From a bacterium Ga0077546 (GTDB lineage: Bacteria; Cyanobacteriota; Vampirovibrionia; Obscuribacterales; Obscuribacteraceae): a DNA stretch of 45,643 nt. This document shows positions 1 to 9,696 of the stretch, piece after piece. The position numbers and the translations under genes were made by a program. The notes beneath the pieces are model-generated. The model was not told the origin of the DNA. It worked only from the letters and a program-made list of their open reading frames with translations, and ran no database searches. The DNA is taken from assembly GCA_001464165.1 (NCBI GenBank), contig LNEX01000337.1:1-45643 (forward strand), read 5' to 3'. How positions within the stretch are numbered: the first letter of the stretch is position 1; every line of letters begins with the position of its first letter.

Positions 1-2
1 TT

Positions 3-2417
3 CAGCATAATTATTGTCAATGCAACCGCACTAGGCCTAGCGCCTTGGCCCAAAATCAGCTCTGTGCCAATTGTGGCAAGTCATTGCCCCTTGGTTCTAA
101 AGTTGGTTCTTTCACCTCGTTTCTATTCAAGGAGCTGCGCTGCCAGTGTCAGACTCCAGTTGTGGTCAAGAAGAGCTCTCGTATTTCTTCTCATCGTACT
201 GCCACTGCTCAGCGACTGACTCAAAGAAAACAATTTACGCAGATGCGTATGGGCAGTTCAGAGCAGCCTGGTCAATCGAGCTCGCAGCAGATTTTGCCAG
301 TCAACAGTATCATTGGAGGCGCTTTTCGAGTTATAAGATTGATCGGCCAAGGTGGCATGGGGGTAGTCTATCTGGTTGAACAAATCTCTTTGAAAAAGCA
401 ACTAGCTTTGAAAGTGCTCGCGCCAGAGTTTGTCAACGAACAGAGCTGGTTGCGTTTTCAGGCCGAAGCAAAGACGTTGGCAGCCCTCAGTCATTCCACT
501 TTAGTAAAAGTGTACGATCTTGGTATTCATGAGCGCTCGCTGCCATTCTATTCGATGTATTATTTGCAAGGTCACAATTTAGAAGAAGTTTTGATTGCAG
601 ATGGACCACTTCCTCTCCGTCAAGCATTGTCTATTTTTATTGAAGTATTGGAGGGCTTGGCCTACGCCCATCGTAACGGCATTATTCACCGCGATCTTAA
701 GCCTAGCAATATTATGTTGTGCACTGCAAATAGTGCAAGTAGTGCCAACCAAGTCAAGATTTTAGATTTTGGTATCTCCAAATTAGTTGGATTTGGTGAC
801 AATCTTACTCAGTCATTAACATCGACCGGTGAGGTTTTTGGTAGTCCTTATTATATGAGCCCAGAGCAGTGTGTTGGCGATCTGGTTGATGCTCGTTCTG
901 ACATCTATTCTATTGGCTGCTCTTTGTTCGAAGTCTTGAGCGGGTTTGTGCCCTTTGAAGGCCGCAGCTCTGTTGAAACAGTTACTATGCATCAAGATAG
1001 AGAGCCTCCGCGTCTTTCTGAAGTCTTGGCCGACGGCGATTTTCCCTCTTCTATTGAGCTTGTATTGGCCAAGTGTCTGGCTAAATTGCCTCAAGACCGC
1101 TATCAGTCAGCTAAAGAGTTGTCTTTAGATCTTGAACGCATTCTTGACGGCAAAGATGTTCTTATTTACAATCGCGTTTCTTCTGCCCTTGAACAGGGCG
1201 AAGTCAATGAAGCTAGTGGCTTGCCCCTTCGCCTCTTGAGTGTTGTTTCTGTTCTCTTAATTGGTGGTGCCTTTGCGCTCTATTTCATTCTAGGGAAGCC
1301 TATTCAACTAGTCGCTACTGAGCCTTTCGTTGGCTCTAAGACTTCTAAGGTAAGAACTGCTGCTGACTCATCTCTGCCAGATCAATGGTCTGATGTGCCG
1401 TCTGAGTCACGCTCTCTTCTCTCTCCCTCAACCCAGTCTTCTTTAATTGCGGCGGCACAGAAGAAGGAGGTCGTTGCAGAAACGAGCGCTGCAGCAGATA
1501 GCGGCTATGATTCTTTTGTTATGATGGTTGGTGACGCCGATCGCACTATGGGGGCCTATTTCGGCGCACCAGGAGCGCCCAAGGGGTCGCAAGTTGAGAC
1601 TGCTCAGTTTTCTACTATTAGTGTCGTTAATGGTCAGCCTACGATTTCATTCAAATTTCCTACTGATGTAGTGATCGGAAGAATCTACACAATGCTTGAT
1701 GATGCCGGCATGGATGCCAAAGGAACAATAGATTGCCGATTGGGTAATCGTTTGACATTTATGCCGTCTCGTCTTGTTGGTGAGTATCCACAGTATATGA
1801 AGCGCTTCAAGCAGGATGATTTATATGGAGTGGTACTGTACAACAGGGGTGGTGATGACGGTGTTTTGAGGGCAGTCACCGTTCTTCCCAATATAGAGTT
1901 TCTCTCGATTGTGGCTAGTTCTGAGCTTACGGCGGCTTCTGTTGATTCTCTTAACAAGTTCAAGAATCTTAGAAGTTTCGACGCATCTAGTAGTAGCTTA
2001 AGCGGTGGGGTTTTCGCCAGTGCAAATTGTTGGTCTAAGCTTGAGCGCTTGCATTGGAATTGTGCTAACGCCCCAACGCCATTTCTTAAGAAGTTGCAGT
2101 CATCGCCAGAGTTGAAATTTTTGCAGCTCTCTTCCTCTAACTTAAGTCACCAAGATTATTTGTTGATTGCTAAGTTGACTAATCTGCGGTACCTTGATCT
2201 GTCGGACAATATGGTTACTAAAGATGACCTCATTGCCTTAAGTGCCCTGGATAAGTTGAACGTGCTTAAGGTCAAAGGTAGCAAGATTGCCATAGATGCC
2301 ATTCCAGCTCTGAAGCAGTTCAAGTCTCTTGCTGATTTGCAGATTCTATCTGGTGGCAGTTCTGATCCTAATTATTTTGCCCTTCGTAGGACTCTGCCGA
2401 AAGTCAGAATTCACTAG
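3..2417 (+). CDS. Ser/Thr protein kinase with N-terminal Zn-ribbon and C-terminal leucine-rich-like region (5' partial)
   Basis: Eukaryotic-type kinase anchored in the membrane. The frame is open to the window edge. The first in-window start is a TTG at 45, but codons before it already encode a Cys-x-Cys (YCQC), and CxxC (LCANC) and CQC follow, so the true start probably lies upstream and the N-terminus holds one or two zinc ribbons. Numbered from position 45: glycine loop GQGGMG at about 101, ATP lysine near 123, canonical catalytic loop HRDLKPSN near 216, DFG, and an activation-segment GSPYYMSPEQ. A membrane segment follows at about 400-420. The last 180 residues carry leucine-rich-like repeats (LRYLDLSDN-type), probably an extracytoplasmic sensor. 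Kinase identity is firm; ligand and targets are unknown. Confidence 0.9.
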   Translation, partial: QHNYCQCNRTRPSALAQNQLCANCGKSLPLGSKVGSFTSFLFKELRCQCQTPVVVKKSSRISSHRTATAQRLTQRKQFTQMRMGSSEQPGQSSSQQILPVNSIIGGAFRVIRLIGQGGMGVVYLVEQISLKKQLALKVLAPEFVNEQSWLRFQAEAKTLAALSHSTLVKVYDLGIHERSLPFYSMYYLQGHNLEEVLIADGPLPLRQALSIFIEVLEGLAYAHRNGIIHRDLKPSNIMLCTANSASSANQVKILDFGISKLVGFGDNLTQSLTSTGEVFGSPYYMSPEQCVGDLVDARSDIYSIGCSLFEVLSGFVPFEGRSSVETVTMHQDREPPRLSEVLADGDFPSSIELVLAKCLAKLPQDRYQSAKELSLDLERILDGKDVLIYNRVSSALEQGEVNEASGLPLRLLSVVSVLLIGGAFALYFILGKPIQLVATEPFVGSKTSKVRTAADSSLPDQWSDVPSESRSLLSPSTQSSLIAAAQKKEVVAETSAAADSGYDSFVMMVGDADRTMGAYFGAPGAPKGSQVETAQFSTISVVNGQPTISFKFPTDVVIGRIYTMLDDAGMDAKGTIDCRLGNRLTFMPSRLVGEYPQYMKRFKQDDLYGVVLYNRGGDDGVLRAVTVLPNIEFLSIVASSELTAASVDSLNKFKNLRSFDASSSSLSGGVFASANCWSKLERLHWNCANAPTPFLKKLQSSPELKFLQLSSSNLSHQDYLLIAKLTNLRYLDLSDNMVTKDDLIALSALDKLNVLKVKGSKIAIDAIPALKQFKSLADLQILSGGSSDPNYFALRRTLPKVRIH

Positions 2418-2448
2418 CAATTGGTACGGTTCATAGGTCGAGTTTGAG

Positions 2449-5400
2449 CTATTCTAGTTCTCTCCAGTTCATGGTTTTTGGTTCACTTTTGCCACTGATA
2501 TTTTCGAGTACCTGTTGTTTCATATATTGGGCATACTCGTTGGTTGGTTGCAGCTGTAGTGCAGTTTGAAAGTCAACAAGAGCAAGATCGTATTTGTGCA
2601 AGTAGCGATAACATGAACCCCTAAAGAGATAATAGTCAATGTAGCCTGGCTTGAGGTTAATCGCTTGGCTCAGTTTCTCTACTGCTTGCTCATAACGGCC
2701 CAGGCCGTGCAGACCAAGGCCATCATAGAACAGGTTCATGCCTGGTTGAGCGCTACTATCTTTGTTTGTTGCGGCGATGGCTCTTTCTAGGGCGGCACGG
2801 TGCATCATGATGGGAAACAATGACTGTTTATCGCCCTCTCTAGTTTTGAAGTATTGCATTGGCCGTGCGCTTCGAGTTAGAGCTTCTTGGGGCTGATGAG
2901 CCAATTCATAGGCTATTATCTGTTCCGTTGTTTCGCAGCCGTAGCCGTAGTTTCCCTTGGCCTTCAGGCTGTCATAGAATGCAATTGCATCTTGATAGTT
3001 CATTTGGAACAACTGCGCTTTGGCAATTTCATACTTGCGTCTCTCTTGATACCTCTTCCTTGGTTGCATTAACTGTTCAATTATGCCGGGGACAATTGCC
3101 GAGTGCTCTAACACTACAGATTTCTTCAGAGCAGATTCAGCCTCTTGGTAGTGTCCGGTTTCAGATAGGGCCACACCATAGGTTGTTTGCATGGCATAGT
3201 CTGTAGGTGCAAGTTCGACTGCTTTTTTGAAGTCAGGGAGACCCTTTTCTGAGGTTTCTTTAGTTAAGCAATAGCCAACATCTTTGTGTATAGAGTGACT
3301 AAGGCCTCTGCCGAAATAGGCTAGGGCACAGTTGGGATCAATTTCAATGCATTTATTGCATTCTTCTAGTGCTTTGTCACCGTTTTGGTTGAAAAAGGCA
3401 ACCATCGCAGCATGGCCATGGGTATGCAGGGCTGCTTTGCTGTCAAGCCAGGCCGGCGACCCTGGTATCAGGGCCCAGGCTACGGCAATGGTGATTACCA
3501 GCCAAGAAGTAAAGACGCCAACGAGGGCTAGAATGCCAGTCCAAAGGCCAGTCATCGATTTGGCTGAGTCTAAACTGAGTGGCAATGAATTTGTAGGTTT
3601 TACTTGATTGCTGTTTTGGTCGCTTTGATAGTCATATTGACTCAGTGAAGATGGGTCTGAGGCCAGGCTTTCAGAACTGCCGGCTTTTTCATAACCGTCG
3701 CCCTGCAACGGCGAAAGTGCTAGTTGACCTTTGCTGACGAGATTGGCACTGTCTACAACTTTGAGAGTGATATTGTCGGCGGTGCTTTCATTTAGCTTGA
3801 ATTGAGCGGCTGTTGAGAAGGGCGCTTTTGTATTTTCTCTTAGAAGTTCTTTTAATAGTTCTGTAGGAGTCTCTTTGTCGTCCGCGGTAGGCGCGGGCGA
3901 GGGGGTTGGAATGCTTGCTGCGTGACCATTAGAGCCATCATTGTTGTTGCTGTGCTTGGTGCTGTTGTTGCCATTATTGTTGCCATTATTGTTGCCATTG
4001 CGATCGCTATGGTCGTCGCTATTATTATCGTCGTTGGCGCTCGCTGGTGCATCTAGGTCTTCTATGATTTGGTCGCAGTTAGCATAGCGGTCTTTTAGGT
4101 TTATAGCTGTGGCTTTGGCAACAATTTTGTCCATCGATCGAGAAACTGTTCTGTTTTCTTCTCTAGGGTGTGCAACGCTAATTGGTTCTGGTTCTTTACC
4201 GGTTAGGAGAAAGGAAAGAGTTGCTCCCATGCCATAAATGTCACTTTGACTGACTGGCTGGCCCCGAAATTGTTCAGGTGGAAGGTAAGCTGGTTTGCCT
4301 ACTACCGACCCTGTGGCATTAGATTCAACCTGTCTAGCTACGTTGAAGTCAATGAGTTTGAGGATGCCGTCATTGCGTAGTATCAAGTTTTCTGGTGTGA
4401 AGTCACGGTGCACTACTTGTGGTTCTTGGCTATGCAGATAGCTTAAGATTGAACACATCTGTCGGGTCAATTCGCGCACCCGCTCTTCTGGTAGCGGCCC
4501 TTCTTTAGCGACGATCTCACGCAACGATTTGCCGTCAATATGCTCTAAGACAAGATAGGCTCTATGGTCTTCGACGAAAAAGTCGTTCAACTTAACTACT
4601 TGATTGTGATTGAGATGCTTCAGTATTCGCGCTTCGCTTTCAAAACTTTCCAAGACATCTTTACGAACACTGATGTCTACGTAGATCGGTAAGAGAAACT
4701 CTTTTAGAACAACAGTGTCTCCACTGGCATGATCGTAGGCAGAGTAGGCTGCGCCTTGGCCGCCTACACCAAGGGAGCGTTTCACTCGGTAGCGACCTTC
4801 ATTGAGTACAATGTCCTCAGTAAGCGGTTGGAGGCGATCTCTCTGTGGTGGCGCTGATAGTGCTTGCAACCACATCTCAGTGTAGCTGTGATCTACCGGC
4901 GGTTGAAGGGCTTGCACTAAGGCCGCTGAACGGCTCACCCCTGGTGCCCAGCGCTCAATGGCATCGAGAATTATCTCGCGGTCTTCGACTGATTCTATCG
5001 CCCCCATACTTAGTTTTACTGGGACGCCGTTGTTGCGATTAAATTGCAGTTCTGATGCAGTTGTTTGACCTCTTTTGTTTTTGGTGTTGAGCTCAATAGA
5101 TGTGAGCGAGTTCCAGGGCACTAGCTCACTTTCTACTTTTTTGGCACCAAGCCAGCGAAATGATTTAAAGCCGAGGGGAGTAAATTCATAGTTTGTTGGT
5201 TGTTTGAGAACAAAATATGATGCGGCTACGGTGAAGGATGCAGACAGAACTCCAATCAAAGCTAAAAAAGTCTGGTTGGAGATCCTAAAGATGTTCGCAG
5301 CTACTTGAGACCCCCCTTGGCTGCCTGGCCCGTTAGGGTCGAGAAGTCGGCCTATTGCTGCAGCTATATCTGGAAAATTGGTGCAGAAAATTATCAACAA

Positions 5401-6414
5401 GGCCAGGTTTATTGTCAGTGCAATAGACGCATTGATGATGCGATCCTTTCTGCTAGTGGTTTTGTGTCTGTGTTTAAACCAGCGCTCTATAGCGATGAAT
5501 GGTCTGTAGCGAATAACCATTTTGTCGCGGTCAATTACTTTGGTTTGTAGCTTAAATGTACCGGCTTTATCTGTTTGATTGACTGTTATCAGCGCTTTTC
5601 GCCAATACCAAATGTAGGGCACTGTCATGAAGCAGCCGAGAAAGACTGCTCTGAATTTATTGGGAAAATCTCTTTTTTGCTGTTCTGAGCAGAGTGTCTT
5701 TAGTTTGGATGGCCAGTAGCTAAGAGCCGCAACGAAGTAAACTAGCGAAACCAGCAATAGCCACGGCAGCACTTGTAGTACCGAGTATGCGCTGAGGAAC
5801 ATCAATTGACTGAAGTAATAGCCTATCAAGGTCAGCCATGACAGCGGTAAGAGGGAGAGTAACGCGGTTCTGGTGTTGGCACCCTTTGCGCATTGAGGAA
5901 GGAGCGGCACTGTGTTCTTGATTAATTGCTTTTGGCTTGTGAAAAACCAAACTAAGTGGAGTACGTAGAAAACTATTCCAGTCAAAAAACTGGCTAGTGT
6001 AGACGGGTGGTAGGGGGCAACCCTGGTATTGAGTTCAGAAGGAATAAGCAGAAATGCAAGAATTGAGACTGTTGCTGTGAGAATACCAATGCCTAGGTTC
6101 GGTAGAGGTGGGAGCTGTTCTGCTCTAGCTGTGACTTCGGGCGTTGGCGTGACCTGAGCTGCCGTTATCTCCTCTGTAACTAATGACTCGCTGGCGGTTG
6201 CCTCTTCGTTTTCGGGCGCGTTACTTAGTGCTTGCGTCGCGCTTATTTCTGGCAGTGATTTCTCGGGAGTGTCTTCAACAGTCAGGTCGACGTCAACAAT
6301 CGGAGCATCTTCAACTGTCAGTTCAATCTTTTGGCGTTCTGGCGCATCTGCTAGCTTTATCTTTGGTCCTTTTCTATTCTTTTTGCTTTGTACATTGTCT
6401 GATTTGCTACTCAT
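2449..6414 (-). CDS. Multi-pass membrane Ser/Thr kinase with C-terminal TPR domain
   Basis: A 1321-residue kinase. An acidic N-terminus (1-100) is followed by about six membrane segments (roughly 105-405), a PH-like or linker region, the kinase domain (about 545-800), an Asn-rich linker with NNGNNNGNNNG repeats, another membrane segment (about 950-980) and TPRs to the end. The glycine loop is GVGGQGAAY and the ATP lysine lies in VVLKEF near 569. The catalytic loop reads HRDFTPEN, with Thr where most Ser/Thr kinases have Lys, and the metal-binding motif is DFN instead of DFG. The essential HRD and DFx aspartates are kept, so activity is plausible. Its ATG overlaps the stop of the kinase at 6411-7904 (ATGA), so the two are probably translationally coupled. 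Substrates are unknown. Confidence 0.9.
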   Translation of the reverse strand: MSSKSDNVQSKKNRKGPKIKLADAPERQKIELTVEDAPIVDVDLTVEDTPEKSLPEISATQALSNAPENEEATASESLVTEEITAAQVTPTPEVTARAEQLPPLPNLGIGILTATVSILAFLLIPSELNTRVAPYHPSTLASFLTGIVFYVLHLVWFFTSQKQLIKNTVPLLPQCAKGANTRTALLSLLPLSWLTLIGYYFSQLMFLSAYSVLQVLPWLLLVSLVYFVAALSYWPSKLKTLCSEQQKRDFPNKFRAVFLGCFMTVPYIWYWRKALITVNQTDKAGTFKLQTKVIDRDKMVIRYRPFIAIERWFKHRHKTTSRKDRIINASIALTINLALLIIFCTNFPDIAAAIGRLLDPNGPGSQGGSQVAANIFRISNQTFLALIGVLSASFTVAASYFVLKQPTNYEFTPLGFKSFRWLGAKKVESELVPWNSLTSIELNTKNKRGQTTASELQFNRNNGVPVKLSMGAIESVEDREIILDAIERWAPGVSRSAALVQALQPPVDHSYTEMWLQALSAPPQRDRLQPLTEDIVLNEGRYRVKRSLGVGGQGAAYSAYDHASGDTVVLKEFLLPIYVDISVRKDVLESFESEARILKHLNHNQVVKLNDFFVEDHRAYLVLEHIDGKSLREIVAKEGPLPEERVRELTRQMCSILSYLHSQEPQVVHRDFTPENLILRNDGILKLIDFNVARQVESNATGSVVGKPAYLPPEQFRGQPVSQSDIYGMGATLSFLLTGKEPEPISVAHPREENRTVSRSMDKIVAKATAINLKDRYANCDQIIEDLDAPASANDDNNSDDHSDRNGNNNGNNNGNNSTKHSNNNDGSNGHAASIPTPSPAPTADDKETPTELLKELLRENTKAPFSTAAQFKLNESTADNITLKVVDSANLVSKGQLALSPLQGDGYEKAGSSESLASDPSSLSQYDYQSDQNSNQVKPTNSLPLSLDSAKSMTGLWTGILALVGVFTSWLVITIAVAWALIPGSPAWLDSKAALHTHGHAAMVAFFNQNGDKALEECNKCIEIDPNCALAYFGRGLSHSIHKDVGYCLTKETSEKGLPDFKKAVELAPTDYAMQTTYGVALSETGHYQEAESALKKSVVLEHSAIVPGIIEQLMQPRKRYQERRKYEIAKAQLFQMNYQDAIAFYDSLKAKGNYGYGCETTEQIIAYELAHQPQEALTRSARPMQYFKTREGDKQSLFPIMMHRAALERAIAATNKDSSAQPGMNLFYDGLGLHGLGRYEQAVEKLSQAINLKPGYIDYYLFRGSCYRYLHKYDLALVDFQTALQLQPTNEYAQYMKQQVLENISGKSEPKTMNWRELE

Positions 6415-7904
6415 GCGCCTGCCTCGTCACTAGCTGCTGTAGAGATTGACGCAGCCTCACTGGAGGAAGCTGTGCTTGCTGCTGCTGCAGCTAGTGCTGG
6501 GACATTATGTTTCGCTTCTATGGCGCGCAAATGCTCCAGTAGATGCTCAGCGCTGGCCAAGCGATCTTGTTTCTCAAATGCTGTCAAAAGCATCACTAGA
6601 TTTTCCATGTCATCTGAAATATTTGGAAGGATAGTGCGAATGTCTGCTTGTGAAAGGGGTATAGGGTCTCTGCCTGTTAACAAATAATGTAATGTGCCAC
6701 CAAGAGCATAAAGATCGCTTTGGGGAACTGTTTTTCCGCGTAGTTGTTCCGGGGCAATATAGGCCTGTTTGCCTACTAATGTGCCCGTGGCTGTGCCGAC
6801 AAATTCGTTCGAAGCACCAAAATCAATGAGCACCACCGTGCCGTCATTCTTCAAGACCAAATTATCAGGCGTGAGGTCGCGGTGTACCACTGGAGGATTT
6901 TGACTATGCAGAAAATGAAGAATCTCAGCAATTCTAATGGCCCAATTTAAGACTGGTTTTTCGGCACAGGCACCATTTTGTTTAACGTATTGACGCAAGT
7001 CTTGGCCGTGAATATATTCCATCAGTAAGTAGTGTCGGTTTTCTTCGACAAAATGATCGAGCACCCGGGCGATGTTTGGGTGGCGTAAACCAAACAACAT
7101 CTTCGCTTCTCTGACTAAGTGTTGCTCTGCCATTTGCCTTACTTCTGGCTCTGCACTTGGCGGCACCACTGCTTCTTTTAAGACAAACATTTCAGTTTCG
7201 TTTTTTTGCACAAGGTAGATTGCAGAGAGCCCACCAAAAGCTAGCTGCCGCACTACTTTTAGCTTGCCGTTTTGTAAGGTTTTGCCAGGCTCAAGTGGTA
7301 CAAACGTTGTCACCGTAAAGCGTCTTCCTAGCTCGTCTTGCCACATCTTTGTGTGGCCTAGGTTAAGTTGCTCGTTGCCACTCTGAATGGTCCGTTGAAA
7401 TGCGATTAGCTCATCTGAGCGTTGGCAGTTAGTGCCCCAAAGTTCTAGCGCCAAGAGAAATTCTTCGAGTTGTCCTTTGGGCAGGTCGGCAACGTTGAGA
7501 GGAAGCAGTATATTGGGTTGAAAGCCGAGCACAAGCTGTTGGCCGTTGACACCGTCAATTATTGAGGCCGTTCTCAGCTCAGTCCATTGCCAATTGCGCT
7601 TTAGGCCAAGCTTGGGTAGAAGAAAAGGTGGGAAACTCATTCCGTTTTTTGAAATATGTATTTTATTGTCTTCACTTAGGGCTGAAGTCAACAGACCGAC
7701 AATAATTATGCTTGCCAGGGTGAGAGAAATAAGAATGTTGTAGAACAGGTAGGACTCATTGGGAAACTTGACTAGAAAGACTATGAAAGATGCCAAAGCC
7801 ATCGGTGCAAACAGTGACCAAATCGGCAGAATGGCGCAAACCCCTATAAGTTGCACTTTGGTTTGCATAGGTTTATAGGGAACAACAAGTTGAAACTCTG
7901 CCAT
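6411..7904 (-). CDS. Membrane Ser/Thr kinase, paralog of the downstream kinase
   Basis: A 497-residue kinase with two N-terminal membrane segments (about 20-48 and 53-76), a beta-rich linker like that of its neighbour, and a kinase domain at about 217-440. The glycine loop is degenerate (LAFGGLSAIY), the ATP lysine lies in VLKEAV near 244, the catalytic loop is HRDLTPDN near 339, and a normal DFG lies near 359. GKQAYIAPEQ marks the activation segment. The shared order (membrane anchor, linker with a TKMW/TEMW motif, kinase) and the HRDxT variant show the two genes arose by duplication. It is the upstream partner in the ATGA-coupled pair. The Ala/Ser-rich tail has no recognised domain. Confidence 0.88.
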   Translation of the reverse strand: MAEFQLVVPYKPMQTKVQLIGVCAILPIWSLFAPMALASFIVFLVKFPNESYLFYNILISLTLASIIIVGLLTSALSEDNKIHISKNGMSFPPFLLPKLGLKRNWQWTELRTASIIDGVNGQQLVLGFQPNILLPLNVADLPKGQLEEFLLALELWGTNCQRSDELIAFQRTIQSGNEQLNLGHTKMWQDELGRRFTVTTFVPLEPGKTLQNGKLKVVRQLAFGGLSAIYLVQKNETEMFVLKEAVVPPSAEPEVRQMAEQHLVREAKMLFGLRHPNIARVLDHFVEENRHYLLMEYIHGQDLRQYVKQNGACAEKPVLNWAIRIAEILHFLHSQNPPVVHRDLTPDNLVLKNDGTVVLIDFGASNEFVGTATGTLVGKQAYIAPEQLRGKTVPQSDLYALGGTLHYLLTGRDPIPLSQADIRTILPNISDDMENLVMLLTAFEKQDRLASAEHLLEHLRAIEAKHNVPALAAAAASTASSSEAASISTAASDEAGA

Positions 7905-7985
7905 CTTTTGCCCCGCTCTAAAAATACCCGAACGAGTCGATATACCCGGTGCAGTAGAGCCCTTAACTGGTTGCTCTGCTATTGC

Positions 7986-8576
7986 TTAACAATTGGCTTT
8001 TTTCGCTTTTGTGTTCGACTCAAGTTGGAGGCGCATAAAAGTTCTCTGATCCAACGGTAGGCCGAGTTTTTGTTCCAGCATTGAAATTTCTTCCAGTTCC
8101 TTCTCCCAACGATTTTGGGGCAATTTTTCAAAGCCGATGGTGGAATAGAACGGGGCATTCCAGGCAATATTGACAAAGGTGGAAAGGGTTAGGTGGGGGA
8201 AGCCCTTAGTTCTGGCCCATTCGGCTACAGTTTCTACCAATCGGCGGCCTATCCCTTGGCGACCATGGCTTGGCAGAACGTCGACTTCTTCAAGGTAGGC
8301 CAGCTGCCCCAGTACAGTGGCGATAGCGAAGCCTACAGCGCTGTTGGGCGTGGCCTTGCCCGGGGAGTGACCCTGGTTTCCAATTGCTATTTGTTCCGCC
8401 ACCCAGACTTGGCCATAGCCAATTAACTCTTTCAATAATTCTTGTTCGAAGTGATGATCGAGTAATTCATCAATGAGGCCGGTTCCCTTGAAGCGGGTGG
8501 CTGCCAGTAGCTCTACTTCTTTGATGGCCTTCATGTCGCCCTTGTGGGCTAGTCTTATGCAATATTTGTCAGTCAT
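7986..8576 (-). CDS. GNAT family N-acetyltransferase
   Basis: Acetyl-CoA-dependent acetyltransferase fold. The acetyl-CoA-binding motif A is clear (VLPSHGRQGIGRRLV, with the Q/RxxGxG/A signature), preceded by the beta-4 strand (YLEEVDVLP) and followed by a motif B region (WNAPFYSTIGFEKL). I chose the ATG at 8576, giving MTDKYCIRLA, a typical GNAT opening. A GTG at 8618 would add 14 residues, and neither start has a convincing ribosome-binding site. The substrate cannot be told from the sequence. The gene runs away from dodecin, leaving about 110 bases that must hold both promoters. Confidence 0.85.
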   Translation of the reverse strand: MTDKYCIRLAHKGDMKAIKEVELLAATRFKGTGLIDELLDHHFEQELLKELIGYGQVWVAEQIAIGNQGHSPGKATPNSAVGFAIATVLGQLAYLEEVDVLPSHGRQGIGRRLVETVAEWARTKGFPHLTLSTFVNIAWNAPFYSTIGFEKLPQNRWEKELEEISMLEQKLGLPLDQRTFMRLQLESNTKAKKANC

Positions 8577-8689
8577 GTTTGTGGCGAAATCTATAGATTG
8601 GCGGTAACTGTTTGTCACAGCTTATAGATTAACTGACTGCGGTTAGTTGCCAAAGGCATTAAATGGTGATCCATTTTTAAGGAGTTTTT

Positions 8690-8896
8690 ATGCCAGGCGT
8701 TTATAAGATGACCGAGATTGTTGGAACCTCAACTGAGAGCTTCGCTGATGCTGTCAAAGAAGGCGTTAAGCGTGCTTCTAAGAGCCTTCGCCATTTGAGC
8801 TGGTTTGAAGTTGTTGATCAGCGTGGTTCTATCAAAGATGGCCAAGTTGAAGAGTTCCAGGTGACAATTAAAGTCGGCTTCAAGCTCGAAGACTAG
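8690..8896 (+). CDS. Dodecin family flavin-binding protein
   Basis: A 68-residue protein that matches dodecin end to end: a VYKMTEIVGTS opening, the helix with AVKEGVKRAS, the flavin-stacking Trp in LSWFEVVDQRG, and the C-terminal strand VTIKVGF. Dodecins form dodecameric shells that store or buffer riboflavin, FMN or FAD (some bind CoA). A good Shine-Dalgarno (AAGGAG, about 8679-8684) precedes the ATG. It is followed closely by an exported glutathione peroxidase, which suggests a shared redox or stress setting. Confidence 0.95.
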   Translation: MPGVYKMTEIVGTSTESFADAVKEGVKRASKSLRHLSWFEVVDQRGSIKDGQVEEFQVTIKVGFKLED

Positions 8897-8991
8897 AAAT
8901 TGTTACTGTGCCGAGAAATTCACGGGTAAAGACTAGTGGTTTTGCACTACACTTTTGCCATGGTGGCTATTCCAAACTCAGGGAAGGAATC

Positions 8992-9645
8992 ATGGCGAAA
9001 GTGAAGGCACAGAATTCTAAGTTGGTATATGGGTTATTGCTAAGCATTTTGGGCGGAGCTGTTATCGCCGTGGGCACTATGGGTGGTGCTATGGGCGACT
9101 CTGGAGTCGCCGCCGCTGAGAGTGACGTTGCGGTCTCGGATACTGTTGATTTGAAGGCTGATGATCCTAGTGATGCCCCGATTTACAAGTTTAAAGCCAA
9201 TGCACTTGACGGTCACGAAATTCAATTTGCCGATTATAAGGGCAAGGTTCTGCTCATAGTTAATACAGCTAGCCATTGTGGCTACACCCCTCAGTATGCT
9301 GGTTTGCAGGCTCTGAGCAAGAAGTATGAAGCTCAAGGTCTAAAAGTTCTTGGTTTTCCTTGCGACCAATTTGGCCACCAAGAGCCCGGTGATGCGGCTG
9401 CTATATCTTCATTCTGCACAAAGAACTATGGTGTTGATTTCCAAATGTTTGACAAAATAGAGGTCAACGGTAAAGAGGCTAATCCGCTCTATGTCTATCT
9501 TAAGAAGAGTACAAAAGACCATGGTGATATTCGCTGGAATTTCACCAAATTTTTGGTAGATAAGCAAGGCAAAGTGCTAAAGCGTTATGGCTCAATGGCA
9601 AGCCCTGAGAGTTTATCGGCTGACATTGAAGCAGCTCTCAAATAG
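8992..9645 (+). CDS. Exported or membrane-anchored glutathione peroxidase (thioredoxin-dependent type)
   Basis: A 217-residue peroxidase with an N-terminal hydrophobic segment (about 11-33) ending in Ala-rich sequence, so it acts outside the cytoplasm or tethered to the membrane. The catalytic set is complete: peroxidatic Cys96 in SHCGYT, Gln126 in the CDQFGHQEPG motif, Trp182 and Asn183 in RWNFTKF. Cys142 (SSFCTKNYG) sits where thioredoxin-dependent GPX enzymes have the resolving cysteine, so the reductant is probably a thioredoxin-like protein, not glutathione. I chose the ATG at 8992 because GGGAAGGA lies just upstream; the open frame extends back to 8908 without a better start. Confidence 0.93.
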   Translation: MAKVKAQNSKLVYGLLLSILGGAVIAVGTMGGAMGDSGVAAAESDVAVSDTVDLKADDPSDAPIYKFKANALDGHEIQFADYKGKVLLIVNTASHCGYTPQYAGLQALSKKYEAQGLKVLGFPCDQFGHQEPGDAAAISSFCTKNYGVDFQMFDKIEVNGKEANPLYVYLKKSTKDHGDIRWNFTKFLVDKQGKVLKRYGSMASPESLSADIEAALK

Positions 9646-9696
9646 TTTGAGAATCATCAATAGCCTGATATAGCAACTAGCTTGTTCATCGCTATC

